Below are positions 36,049-45,576 of a stretch of 64,000 nucleotides of DNA, piece after piece. Source of the DNA: Desulfoluna limicola. GTDB lineage: Bacteria > Desulfobacterota > Desulfobacteria > Desulfobacterales > Desulfolunaceae. The number at the start of each line of letters is the position of its first letter. The first letter of the stretch is position 1. The notes under the pieces were generated by a model. That model worked only from the letters and a program-made list of their open reading frames with translations. It did no database searches and was not told the DNA's origin. The DNA is taken from contig NZ_AP024488.1 of NCBI RefSeq assembly GCF_021654575.1, positions 558,001 through 622,000 on the forward strand. The letters run 5' to 3'. The position numbers and the translations under genes were made by a program.

Positions 36049-37053
36049 TTAAAGAACGTCCGCTTCTACAACTGCTTCCGGTTCCCAGAGAACGGGCAGG
36101 GGACGAGACTCCACCAGGTTCCAGAGAACGGAGGGGTCTTTCTCTTTCCAGTTCTTGGCGAAGAACTCGCCCACGACGTTGGCGTCCAGGTCCAGGATGT
36201 TGCCGAACTCGATGGTGATTCGGGCATCGGTGGCCACCATGTAGACCTTGTCGGCTGCGATGAGCTTCTGGGAAGCTCCGGAGGCATCGTCGAAGGAGGA
36301 TCCGTATCGATAGATATCGATCCCGCCCAGGTTGCCCATGTAGTTGGAGGACATCTCCCAGACCAGCTCACCGACCTGGACGTGCTTGGTCCTGTCCATC
36401 CACTCATCCTTGGGAACCTTCTTCCTCAAGGCTTTGGCCGCTTCGGTGCCGCAGATCATGATGGCGGCTCCGCGCCCGAGCTTGTCCACGATCATGTCGT
36501 TCCAGGCCTGCATGTCGTTCAAGGGGTCTGCATCGGCTCCCGTCCATTTGGACTCCCCGACCAGGGTGACCTTGTGCTCCGCAGGAATCTGGTAATCCAC
36601 TTCAAAGGCCACGTTGTCCTGCTCCACAACGATCTTGCCGGTGAGGGCCTGGGCGCACATCCACTCCAGGGTGGTGAGGACCTTGTTCTTCAGCTCCTTC
36701 ATCGACGTCATCACCTTTGCCTGCTCTGCCTCTTCAACGGACTTCGGCCCATTGGCGTAGAAGGGTTGGCCCACGCCGCGCTCACTGCGAAGCTTCTTGG
36801 CGGTGAGGGGATCCTTCAGGCGGATGCGAGGCGTCTTGACGGATCGCTCGGAACGGGTGGAGCCGGACACAACCTTGCCGCCCTCCACGTCCGTCACAAA
36901 GGGGGCCAGCTTTCTGCCACCCACCGTGATGTCCACATCAATGGTGTCCGCTTCGTTGGTGTTCCTCACCTTAAAGATCAGGTCCTGAAGCATCCGGGGT
37001 GGGGTCTTCAGCTGCTCCACCGCCCTTGTCAGTACTCTCCATGCAATTTCCAT
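36049..37053 (-). CDS. Major capsid protein E
   Basis: 334 residues, lambda gpE family (HK97 fold). It starts MEIAWRVLTRAVEQLKTPP. The conserved TPRIRLKDPLTAKKLRSERG, GRGAAIMICGTEAA and YMVATDARITIEFGNI are present. It forms the icosahedral shell; gpD trimers stabilise it. Length is normal for the family. Confidence 0.92.
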   Translation of the reverse strand: MEIAWRVLTRAVEQLKTPPRMLQDLIFKVRNTNEADTIDVDITVGGRKLAPFVTDVEGGKVVSGSTRSERSVKTPRIRLKDPLTAKKLRSERGVGQPFYANGPKSVEEAEQAKVMTSMKELKNKVLTTLEWMCAQALTGKIVVEQDNVAFEVDYQIPAEHKVTLVGESKWTGADADPLNDMQAWNDMIVDKLGRGAAIMICGTEAAKALRKKVPKDEWMDRTKHVQVGELVWEMSSNYMGNLGGIDIYRYGSSFDDASGASQKLIAADKVYMVATDARITIEFGNILDLDANVVGEFFAKNWKEKDPSVLWNLVESRPLPVLWEPEAVVEADVL

Positions 37054-37093
37054 ATTTTCCTCTAACCCTTATGATCAATGCCCCCGAGGGGGC

Positions 37094-37456
37094 CTATTTT
37101 ACGTAAATACCCACAGCCTGAAGCTGCTCTGCGGCTGCCGTCTTCTGAAGGGCGGTGATGCCCTCCGGCCAGATCAGGCCTTCTGAAATGGCCTCTGCAT
37201 GAACGACGATGACGCACGGCTCATCGCTTGCCGTCGCGTCTACGTCTCCGGCCAGGATCGCCATGGCCGTCTGGGTTCCATCGGAGGCTCCAGGAGCCAG
37301 CATTTTAAGTTTCTTGTCCGCCGTCACCTGTCCCAAAACCTCACCGGCCAGGTACTGCCTCCCTGCGACCAACGTCCCGGACATCGTCACCGGAGGGTGC
37401 CCTCCGAGAAAGACCCGGTCCTTGATCACATCCCCATGTTTAATAAGCTGCTGCAT
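37094..37456 (-). CDS. Head decoration protein D
   Basis: 120 residues, gpD-like: LAGRQYLAGEVLGQVTADKKL and VVHAEAISEGLIWPEGITALQK. Decoration trimers stabilise the expanded capsid. It is followed by the capsid gene with 40 bases between. Confidence 0.9.
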   Translation of the reverse strand: MQQLIKHGDVIKDRVFLGGHPPVTMSGTLVAGRQYLAGEVLGQVTADKKLKMLAPGASDGTQTAMAILAGDVDATASDEPCVIVVHAEAISEGLIWPEGITALQKTAAAEQLQAVGIYVK

Positions 37457-37477
37457 CTATCTCTCCTTTTGGTCTCT

Positions 37478-37577
37478 GTGCCTCCGGCGGGTCTGCCGAC
37501 GGCCTGCCTTTTGAAAAGGCAGATAAACAGGTTTTTAAAACCAGCTTTCGAGGTGGCTCACCTCGCCGCCGGAGGCA
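37478..37577. repeat. MITE-like repeat in the head operon (100 bp)
   Basis: The inverted ends are GTGCCTCCGGCGG / CCGCCGGAGGCA. It contains GCCTTTTGAAAAGGC and ATAAACAGGTTTTTA but lacks the long central hairpin. It ends exactly one base before the stop codon of the protease gene (TAA at 37578-37580). Confidence 0.88.
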
Positions 37578-38813
37578 TTATCTGACCAGGTTCACTAAGG
37601 CCGATGCCTGCTTTTCAAGGTCGTCGCCGTTGGGGGTGTCGGCGCCTGCTTCAGGCTTCACGCCCTGGGAGTGGTTCGCCTGAAGGCCCTCAAGAATCTT
37701 TTGGCGGCTTGCGCTCTCTTTGCCTGCCTCGTCGGTTGCTGTGGCTTCCGGGGATGCAGCAGGGGCTCCCAGCACCTGGCCGAAGGCTTCAATCTGAGCC
37801 ACGGTGGCTCCGGAGCTGACCAGGGCGGTGAGTTTGTCGCCGGTCTCTTTGCCAAGAACGGAACAAGCAATGCCCATGATCCGCTCTGATTCGGCAGAAA
37901 CCATGGATGCCGCGTCGGCTTTTGCAGCGTCCTTGCCTTCATTCATTGCTTTTGTGTACAGGTCCGGGTGTTTTGCCTGAAATTCTCCGTATTCCATGAC
38001 GAAGACCTCCTCTTTCTCTTTGATTCTGGTTAAAAAGGTGTCAAAGCTCTCTTCCACGCGATCAATGAGGCCGATCTCAAGGGCCTCCTGCGCCAGGAAA
38101 ACCTTGCCGTCCGCCATGGCAAGCGCTTTGTCTGTGGACACGCCACGGTTCCGGGCGACGTCATCAATAAAAATGGTGTAGATCTGATTTAAAGGGTGCA
38201 GGAGGTAGGCGGTGGACTCCTTGTCCAGGGGCTCAGAAGCGTTCCCCATGGCCTTGTATTTCCCGGCGGTGAGGTAGGTGATCTTGTAGCCGTATTTCTC
38301 CTGGGCCTTGGACCGATCCACATGCATGGCCCGAACCCCGATGCTGCCCACCTGGGCCGTGGATGGTCCCGCAATCTCCTTTGCAGCCGAACCCAGCCAG
38401 TAAGCGGCACTGCACATCTGCCCGTCCGCGAAGGCGTAAAGGGGCTTAACTGAACTTGCCCGGTGCAGAAAGTCGGACAGCTCCTTGATGCCGTCCACAT
38501 CCCCACCGGGGGAGCTCACTTTCAGGCAGATCGCCTTGACGCCGGAATCGGAAAGGGCTGCCTGGACCTCTTCGCGTATCTGGGCATAGGTGCTCTCCCG
38601 ATCCATCCAGTAGTAGAAACGGGAGGGCTCTTTCTGAAGGGCTCCGGAGATCCGGATCACGGCAATGGAGTCCGTGATCTCAAGATCCATATCCACGCCT
38701 TCAGACGTGGCAAATGTGGAACCTTCGATTTTGCCGCTCTCAACCATGGCCACAATGGCCTCATGGGCATCCGTGGTGATGGCCCAGGGCCGTCCATGCA
38801 GTCGTTCAAGCAT
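37578..38813 (-). CDS. Capsid-maturation S49 protease with scaffold-like C-terminus (lambda gpC type)
   Basis: 411 residues. Residues about 60-260 are a ClpP/SppA-type serine protease: SSPGGDVDGIKEL, the catalytic serine in FADGQMCSAAYWLGSAA, and the lysine in KAQEKYGYKITYLTAGKYKAMGN. The C-terminal part (about 290-411) is acidic and helical, like the lambda Nu3 scaffold that overlaps gpC. It cleaves scaffold and portal during prohead maturation. It overlaps the portal gene by eight bases. Confidence 0.9.
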   Translation of the reverse strand: MLERLHGRPWAITTDAHEAIVAMVESGKIEGSTFATSEGVDMDLEITDSIAVIRISGALQKEPSRFYYWMDRESTYAQIREEVQAALSDSGVKAICLKVSSPGGDVDGIKELSDFLHRASSVKPLYAFADGQMCSAAYWLGSAAKEIAGPSTAQVGSIGVRAMHVDRSKAQEKYGYKITYLTAGKYKAMGNASEPLDKESTAYLLHPLNQIYTIFIDDVARNRGVSTDKALAMADGKVFLAQEALEIGLIDRVEESFDTFLTRIKEKEEVFVMEYGEFQAKHPDLYTKAMNEGKDAAKADAASMVSAESERIMGIACSVLGKETGDKLTALVSSGATVAQIEAFGQVLGAPAASPEATATDEAGKESASRQKILEGLQANHSQGVKPEAGADTPNGDDLEKQASALVNLVR

Positions 38814-40377
38814 TGGAGGTCTCCTCTGTTTCGGTTTCTTCGATCAGGGCATCCGCAGCATCTGCCTTGGCCTTCTTTGCTTCAGGAGTGGCAGGCTCTT
38901 CATCCAAAAGCCCGGCTGCTTTGAGCTTGCGCTTTTCTCGTGCCAGCTGCTCGATGAAGGAGTCCACATCAAGGCCCTGCCGTGCGGCAATTTTGGCAAG
39001 GGTCACGTTTCCACTCTCTCGGTTGATCTGATTGGCCCTTGCAGTTTTAAGCGGGTCCACATCGTCTCTTTCAGGGGGAATCCAGGTGGCCCGTGTGTAG
39101 GCGTAACGCGCGTCGTACCAATCGGGAGAACCGGCAGGCAGGGTAATCATTCCTCGAAGCCACGCCTCTTCCAGGACCATCTCCCACACCTTCTGGCAGA
39201 ATTTATCCACCAGCCATTTCTGGTAAAACCCGAAGACCCGCCACGCTTCCATGAGGGCTGCCCTGGCGCTGGAGTAGTTGGTCTTGGAAAAATCCTTGGC
39301 CACCACCTCGTAAGGCATCCCCACAGTGACGCCGATTCCCCGAAGGATCCGCTCCACAAACTCCGGAAAGGTGTTGCCGGGCCGGTTGGACTCCAGAACA
39401 TGGGGTTTCTCGCCCGAATTGCCGTAGATCATGGTCCCCGCTGCCACATCCTGGTGGCGTGTTAGCTCACCGGCAGCAACCGTGTCCCCATTCAAAGAGC
39501 GTGTGGCATCGTCAGCATTGGGGGTTTCGATAAAGACAGGAAAGCTGGCAGCGACAATGGCGCCCACCAACTCAAAATCGAGGTAGTCGTTCAGGTCCCG
39601 GAAGAACTTCATGCCAGGAGCCAGCAGGGAGATCCCCCGCACCTGCTCATCATCCTTTTTTATAAAGGAGTGGAACACGCCGGGCCGATGTCCTACCCAG
39701 GCAGGCACCTGGGCGAAGCTGCCCGAAGGAAGGCTGTAGGAGGTGTACGCATTATCCGGATTGGCGATCCAGTAAGAGGAAGGCTTGCCAAATTGTCCTA
39801 AGCTCACTCCATCCCGAATGGTGCTGTCGTTGGTCATGTCCGAAGGCGTGTACATCCGAAGCGGGTTCACGCACTGCAACGCCAGAGAAAACGTTCGGGA
39901 CGGATCGTCCACCATCACGGGGATCCGCAGGAACTCCCCATTCACCACCAGGGACTGGATGGAGAGAAACTGAATCGCCCAAAAGGGAAGTTGCCCGGCT
40001 GCATCCGCTTCCTGCTCCCAAATGGAAAAAGCCCACTCCGCCTGGGTCTGAAATGTTTCTGCTTCCTCTTCACTCCATCCAAGCAGCTTCCAGTTGGGCC
40101 GGGACTGGGGTCTTAAGCCTGTCCCCACCACACTCACCCCCATGCTGTCCACGATGTTGGCTGCATGGGGATCGTTGGCCACCAGATCCTGAGCCCGAGA
40201 CGCAATGGTGTTGCGCTCATAGGGCTCAGAATCCCGGTTCAACCGGGACGTCATCCAATTGGACAACGTCCCGGAATGGCCCCCCGCCGTTCGATGCACG
40301 CCGTAGGAGGTATTGGCCGCAACGGACGACGAGGAGGGAAGGGGCTTATTGTCCGGACCATATAATAAGGGGTTCAT
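38806..40377 (-). CDS. Portal protein B
   Basis: 523 residues of the lambda gpB family: TIASRAQDLVANDPHAANIVDSM, RNNP-like GTGLRPQSRPNWKLLGWS, GEVN-like SLVVNGEFLRI, and VAKDFSKTNYSSARAALMEAWR. It forms the 12-fold DNA entry ring. The acidic C-terminal tail is typical. It overlaps gpW by four bases. Confidence 0.92.
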   Translation of the reverse strand: MNPLLYGPDNKPLPSSSSVAANTSYGVHRTAGGHSGTLSNWMTSRLNRDSEPYERNTIASRAQDLVANDPHAANIVDSMGVSVVGTGLRPQSRPNWKLLGWSEEEAETFQTQAEWAFSIWEQEADAAGQLPFWAIQFLSIQSLVVNGEFLRIPVMVDDPSRTFSLALQCVNPLRMYTPSDMTNDSTIRDGVSLGQFGKPSSYWIANPDNAYTSYSLPSGSFAQVPAWVGHRPGVFHSFIKKDDEQVRGISLLAPGMKFFRDLNDYLDFELVGAIVAASFPVFIETPNADDATRSLNGDTVAAGELTRHQDVAAGTMIYGNSGEKPHVLESNRPGNTFPEFVERILRGIGVTVGMPYEVVAKDFSKTNYSSARAALMEAWRVFGFYQKWLVDKFCQKVWEMVLEEAWLRGMITLPAGSPDWYDARYAYTRATWIPPERDDVDPLKTARANQINRESGNVTLAKIAARQGLDVDSFIEQLAREKRKLKAAGLLDEEPATPEAKKAKADAADALIEETETEETSNA

Positions 40378-40595
40378 CGAACGATCCTCCCCCGAACAAA
40401 CTTAGGGCCGGAACCGGAAACAAGCTTGCTCCGCTCCTGGTCCAAAAACACTAAGGTCTTCCGGATCTCTTCGATGTCAGCCCGAACAAACTCTCGTTTG
40501 CCCAGCTTGTAAGACTGGTTTACAGCTAAGGCCAGGAGCGCCTGCTTAAAAGCTGCGATCTGTTCGTTGAGTTCTTGTAGAGTGAAAATAGCCAT
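40374..40595 (-). CDS. Head-to-tail joining protein W
   Basis: 73 residues matching the gpW family (FTLQELNEQIAAFKQALLAL, SYKLGKREFVRADIEEIRKTL). It binds below the portal to complete the head. In lambda it directly follows the terminase gene A; here 7.5 kb of cargo separates the two. Confidence 0.9.
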   Translation of the reverse strand: MAIFTLQELNEQIAAFKQALLALAVNQSYKLGKREFVRADIEEIRKTLVFLDQERSKLVSGSGPKFVRGRIVR

Positions 40596-41003
40596 GGGGG
40601 GAATATGGCATGGGTGGGGGAGGGGTGTCTGTTACGAGAGAGACGGGGGAGACGAGGGGGACAGGAGAGACACTTTATTTTGAAACGCTACAGAAAATGG
40701 AGGGTTGGGGTTGGGGTGAAATTTTTTGAACTTCTATTTGTCATCAGTGATGAAGGAACATTGTTATTGTGATCAGTATGTTAGCACTCATAGAGAATGC
40801 GGCCTTTCTTTACATAAATCTTCATGAAGTATATATATCATCAATGATGATTGGCTTAAATTTTTAGCACTAAAGGCAATAAGAAGTAAGAAAGCATATC
40901 AATACGTTTACATGAGTTTTATATCAAGCAAGATGTGTAATCTTTGGACTTGAGCCGCTTCTCTTATACCGACCTTCTCTTATGAATAGCTAAAGGATAA
41001 AAA
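40596..41003. other. Intergenic region before the phosphoesterase-NTPase gene
   Basis: 408 bases, strongly A+T-rich after 40730. It contains the promoters of the plus-strand gene and possibly of the minus-strand head operon. No gene was found. Confidence 0.5.
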
Positions 41004-44000
41004 ATGAGAATATTGCATCTTTCTGATTTGCACTATGGCAAAAAATATCAACATAAAATTGAAAGAATGCTACCTAGCTTTTTAGACAAACTTGATCAAG
41101 TTAACAATTGCGGGAAAATAGATTTAATAGTTTTTACAGGTGATCTTGTTTGGAGTGTTAATCGTATTGAAGACTTCGATGAAGTTAATGAAATGTTCAT
41201 TAAGCCAATTCTTGAGAGAATATCCTTAGAAAGTATAGATTTTATTATTTGTCCCGGTAACCACGACATGACCAATCAAACAGATTTACCTGCAATTAAG
41301 GACTATATAGATAAGTTTTCAAATAATAGTGAATTGGATGCCTTTGTAGAAACCCATGATGCACAATTTGATCTAAGTTACAATAAATCTGAAAATTATT
41401 TAAAATTTATAAAAGACTATTATCCTAAGGACAATACACAACAATTATTCCATACTTTTGAACGGAACATAAAAGGTAGAAATATTGGTATTGTATCTTT
41501 TCATACCGCTTGGAGGTCTTTTATTGGGGAAGACTCTGGTCATTTATTGATTCCATTAAAAACTGTTTATGAGGCATCATCATTAATCAAAAATAACGAT
41601 TTATGCATATCACTTATGCACCATTCGCTAAGTGATCTTAAACTCTTCAATAAATATGAAGTAGAAGATGTAATCTACGAAAAATTTCATATTAATTTTT
41701 CAGGTCATTATCATAAGAAAAAGCAGGAAGTTGTATTTACGCATGATATTGGCATGTTATCCATTTCTTCTATGGCAAGCATGTCTGGAAATGACGGTAG
41801 CACAATAGGATTCTCAATTGTCGACGTTGATATTGATACATTCGATATTTCAATTGATAATTATGGGTATATTTATGATGACAATGTTTTTGTTGAAAAG
41901 TCGACTATAAATCATAATATCCCTATGAACAAAAGAAAGTCGCAGCAAATCAAGATACTTAAGTCGTTAAAGGCGTTTCGTCATGAAATATTGCACGAGG
42001 CAAATTCTTTACTTATCAATTATGAAGAAATAGGTGAAAAAACTTTTCTGGATTTTTTTAACAATCCAGTGTTGAAAAAAGAATCATATTACGAATCTAT
42101 CGAATCTCAAAGTAAACTACCAAAAATAGATATGCATGAATTAAATGCCTCAAATTTTATTGTCTATGGAAAAGATAAATTTGGTAAAACATCTTTGCTA
42201 AGAAGGGTTCAATTATACCTAATCGATAGTTTTATTAAAAATAAAACAATACCAATCTATATAGATTTAAACAATATTAATTCAATAAAAAACTATAATC
42301 TGCACAAAGAAATTATTAAAATATTTCATGTGAGTAAATCAAACGCTTTGAAGCTTATTGAAGAGTATAAATTTCACATATTAATGGACAACTTTAGTGA
42401 AACAAGGACAACACATCTTGAAGTATTGGAAAATATCCATACTACGATTAAAAATTATCTTGTAACTCTAACATCTGAGGAAAACCAAGAAAGTTATATT
42501 GGTAATGGTAATATTTGTGGCACGCAATTCGAGAAATTATTTATTCACCCAGTTACTAGGAAAAGAATCAGATCTCATGCATCATGCTTGCTAACAGACT
42601 GTGATTCTGAAAAAACACAAGAAATAATTCAGAAAGCTATATCTCTATTTGGGCAAATGAATATCCCCTTTAACTATTGGCACTTATCTTTGTTTGTGTG
42701 GATACACAAAAAAGAAAGCAGCATTAGTCTTAGCGACAATGTTGAAATGCTTACATTGTATGTAGATAAACTGTTAGAGCGAGAGCAGATAGCAAAATTT
42801 GATAAAGATATTGACTATGAGTTATTTAAAAAATTGTTAGGAGAATTGTCATATAATCTGATTTCTCAATATAAAGATGATAATTACTCAATATCATATT
42901 TAGAGCTTTTCAGTTTCATTACATCATTTAAAGAAAGAAATATTCGTTTTATAACTGATGAACAAGAAATAATTGATTATTTGCTTGATAAGGGTGTTCT
43001 GAAAAAGATCAGGTCAGTCAATAGATACACATTTCGATTAAATGGAGTTATGGAGTATTTTACGGCCATATATATGGTTGAACACCCAGAATTCACGGAT
43101 CGCATAATTGAAAGTGACGAGTACTTTTTAGTATTTGCCAATGAAATTGAAATTCTGGCAGGATTGAACAGAAAAAATATCGATCTTCTAAAGAAAGTTC
43201 ACAATAAAGTTGATAACGCTTTGGGCGAATTAAATGGGACATACAATCAAAACCCAGATATATTTCTATCTGAAAAAATTCAGGATTCAAATGTTCTGGC
43301 AAAAACTATAGCAGGAATAAATGTTGAAAAGCAGATAGCTATACCGTTAGAGCAACAGGATGAAATTTTTGATGGTATTAGGCCAGTTCAAGATTTTAAT
43401 GAGGAAGTACAAGTAAAAGAGCCTATTCCCTTAGATAAAGAATACAGTTTGTCTCAGTTAGATAAACATGTTTTTATTTTAGCTCGTGCATTTAGGGGGC
43501 TTTCGTTAATCGATGATGAACAACAAATGAACTTAACTTTTGAACTGATTATTAATTCATATATTAATATTGGCTTCGAATTCTTCAATGAAATAGAGTT
43601 TATTACTGAAAAGAATGAAGTAGCTATTGAGAAAAGAATAATTAATTTATTAACATCATTTATACCTATAGCTACCCAAATGATGATTTCTGAGGCACTA
43701 CTCCATAAAACTTTAACAAGGTTTATAGATAAGCAGATTAAAAATTATGAAGAAGACATAGAAAACAATCAATACAAGCTAATGATTCTTTATTTCATGA
43801 TGTTGGATACTGATTTGAGAAAGAATCAAGGTTTTATTGATGATATTAAGGATAATATATCTATGCTATCTTTGAAGAATATTAGTATTGTTAAATTTAT
43901 GTATTTAGTGTTGTTTAAATCAAACGGCGATAAATCTTTAGAAGACAAGCTAAAAAAAGCAATTGTTGAATTACAATTAACGCTGAACCCAAAAGCCGAT

Positions 44001-44051
44001 AAAGGTCAGTTAATTCAGACTATAGAAAGAAAGCTGTTATCAAAGCCTTAA
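41004..44051 (+). CDS. Metallophosphoesterase-NTPase fusion, candidate anti-phage defence protein
   Basis: 1015 residues, A+T-rich, AAAGGA before the ATG. Residues 1-270 are a calcineurin-like phosphoesterase with a complete metal site: D8/H10 (SDLHYG), D47 (TGDLVW), N86/H87 (GNHDM), H206 (MHHS), H235/H237 (GHYHK). Residues about 370-560 are a P-loop NTPase with Walker A 389-397 (GKDKFGKTS) and Walker B around D462 (FHILMDNF). The rest is helical, like STAND ATPases. An effector domain joined to a STAND-like ATPase with a helical sensor is the general architecture of defence NTPases such as Avs. I know of no exact match. Function is inferred; it stands alone on the plus strand in a prophage cargo site. 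Confidence 0.7.
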   Translation: MRILHLSDLHYGKKYQHKIERMLPSFLDKLDQVNNCGKIDLIVFTGDLVWSVNRIEDFDEVNEMFIKPILERISLESIDFIICPGNHDMTNQTDLPAIKDYIDKFSNNSELDAFVETHDAQFDLSYNKSENYLKFIKDYYPKDNTQQLFHTFERNIKGRNIGIVSFHTAWRSFIGEDSGHLLIPLKTVYEASSLIKNNDLCISLMHHSLSDLKLFNKYEVEDVIYEKFHINFSGHYHKKKQEVVFTHDIGMLSISSMASMSGNDGSTIGFSIVDVDIDTFDISIDNYGYIYDDNVFVEKSTINHNIPMNKRKSQQIKILKSLKAFRHEILHEANSLLINYEEIGEKTFLDFFNNPVLKKESYYESIESQSKLPKIDMHELNASNFIVYGKDKFGKTSLLRRVQLYLIDSFIKNKTIPIYIDLNNINSIKNYNLHKEIIKIFHVSKSNALKLIEEYKFHILMDNFSETRTTHLEVLENIHTTIKNYLVTLTSEENQESYIGNGNICGTQFEKLFIHPVTRKRIRSHASCLLTDCDSEKTQEIIQKAISLFGQMNIPFNYWHLSLFVWIHKKESSISLSDNVEMLTLYVDKLLEREQIAKFDKDIDYELFKKLLGELSYNLISQYKDDNYSISYLELFSFITSFKERNIRFITDEQEIIDYLLDKGVLKKIRSVNRYTFRLNGVMEYFTAIYMVEHPEFTDRIIESDEYFLVFANEIEILAGLNRKNIDLLKKVHNKVDNALGELNGTYNQNPDIFLSEKIQDSNVLAKTIAGINVEKQIAIPLEQQDEIFDGIRPVQDFNEEVQVKEPIPLDKEYSLSQLDKHVFILARAFRGLSLIDDEQQMNLTFELIINSYINIGFEFFNEIEFITEKNEVAIEKRIINLLTSFIPIATQMMISEALLHKTLTRFIDKQIKNYEEDIENNQYKLMILYFMMLDTDLRKNQGFIDDIKDNISMLSLKNISIVKFMYLVLFKSNGDKSLEDKLKKAIVELQLTLNPKADKGQLIQTIERKLLSKP

Positions 44052-44161
44052 TAAAGCGGTCGGCCTTCATTTTTGAGATACGGGGGAGGTGGGCTCGTCT
44101 TGACATTTGACATAAGCTCAAATCTGAAGGCCCCATTAATTTGAGGTATTCTGCCCTTGAT

Positions 44162-45398
44162 CTATAGAACCCTCAACAACTCATCCCACCTCGTCGTATA
44201 AGCAGGTGACTTGAGGTTAAACTCAGTTCGCCATCGTTTTGGCTGGGAAAGCCCAGATGATGCATAATTAATAGTCCGAGTTTCCATCTTGGAATTAACG
44301 TCATCCAGAGCCTTCATGAGGGCGCAAGACTGATCCCTGTCGATCTTATCAAACAAAAGCGTTTGTTCGGGCTTCTCTCGGGTTATTTCTCGCAGGTGAA
44401 GCCCGAGCTTTTTGAAGGGAATGTTTTCTCTGTAGACTGTCTCGAAAGCGGCAAAGGCCCCCTTGATCCTCTCGGAGCTGTCAGAGGTGGAGACAGGAAA
44501 GCGGAAGGTGGCTGTGTTGTAATAGAAATCCGCCTTATGGAATCGGTTGCTCATCCCGTAGACTTCCATGACCTCTGCCCGGAGACCATCCTTACGGAGT
44601 TTTTCCGATGCCCGTTCCACATAGCTGGAGAGGGCTTCATGGAGAGCCTGGAGATCATCAATCCCTCTGGAGAAGGTTCTTGAAACCCCGATGCTTTTTT
44701 TTACGGGCGGGTTCGCTTCCAGGGGATAGCAGCCGGGTGCCGTTCACCCCCATGCGCTTCTTGGTCATCCCCCGATCTGCCCGGACCAAATCCAAGGCCG
44801 TGTTGATGCCCCGCACCTTGAGAAACTTTTCATACCGTCGTCTTACTCCCCAGACCTTGCCCACTTCAGTGGCCGCCAGTGCCCTTTCCAGCCAAACAGG
44901 ATCGGAGATATCACAGAACCCGCCAAGGGCTGGGTGCTTCTTGGCAAGGGTCTTGGTAGGCCCTACACCAAAAGAAACCGGGATCCCGGTGTTTCTTATC
45001 ACAGTTTTAATTATGTTTCGGCAGAGATCCGGGACGTCCGCCGTCCGGAAGGTGGAGAGATCAAGGAAGGGTTCGTCGATGGAGTACACCTGGAGATCGG
45101 GCACCATCAGACCCAGGGTGAGGGTCACCCTGCGAGATATGTGCGCGTACATGGCGTAGTTAGAGGAGTAGGCAGCCATATCGTGCTGCCGGATCAGCTC
45201 CTGGAACTTGAACACCGGGTCCTCCATGCCGATACCTATGGCCTTGGCCTCATTGGGCCGGGCCACCGCGCACCCGTCGTTGTTCGAGAGCACAATGACA
45301 GGGCGGCTGTTCATGGAAGGGTTGAACACCCGCTCACAGGAAACATAAAAATTGTTACAGTCGACAAGGGCATATCGGGGCATGGGTTCATATTCCAC
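44162..45398 (-). pseudogene. umuC: umuC-like error-prone polymerase gene, frameshifted by a small deletion
   Basis: The N-terminal part (45398 to about 44727, GTG or ATG start) has the Y-family polymerase core: YALVDCNNFYVSCERVF and VYSIDEPFLDL with its acidic residues. It then shifts frame and stops at 44658. The C-terminal part continues in another frame (PPVKKSIGVSRTF, little-finger domain and the final DUF4113 SPAYTTRWDELLRVL) to 44162. Between GTRLL and PLEANPP about eight codons expected from homologues are missing, so a small deletion is the likely cause. No umuD is next to it. The frame reading A8 lies after the shift and is not the cause. Confidence 0.8.
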
Positions 45399-45522
45399 AA
45401 ACGTTTAACAAGGATACTGGTTCATAATGCTGGTCAACATATCACCAGTCACCTTCGACCTAAAACCTCTTCCTATCCCTTGTACATCTTAATTGTACTA
45501 TATTCTACCATTCATAGAAATG

Positions 45523-45557
45523 AAAAAGGCCCGCGGATGGTAAAACAGCCACGAGCC
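45523..45557 (-). terminator. Rho-independent terminator after the lipoprotein gene
   Basis: On the minus strand GGCTCGTGG pairs with CCGCGGGCC (with G-T pairs), followed by TTTTTC. It lies 20 bases after the stop at 45577. Confidence 0.75.
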
Positions 45558-45576
45558 AGTTAATTGCAACATTCAC

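Noticed and set aside
44693..44704. A8 run in umuC as the cause of the frameshift
   Set aside because: The downstream frame (PPVKKSIGVSR) already holds before the run, so the shift occurs earlier, near 44727.
45430..45448. CTGGT...ACCAG imperfect palindrome upstream of umuC, considered as an SOS box
   Set aside because: It does not fit the CTGT-N8-ACAG consensus and LexA sites in this lineage are unknown to me.
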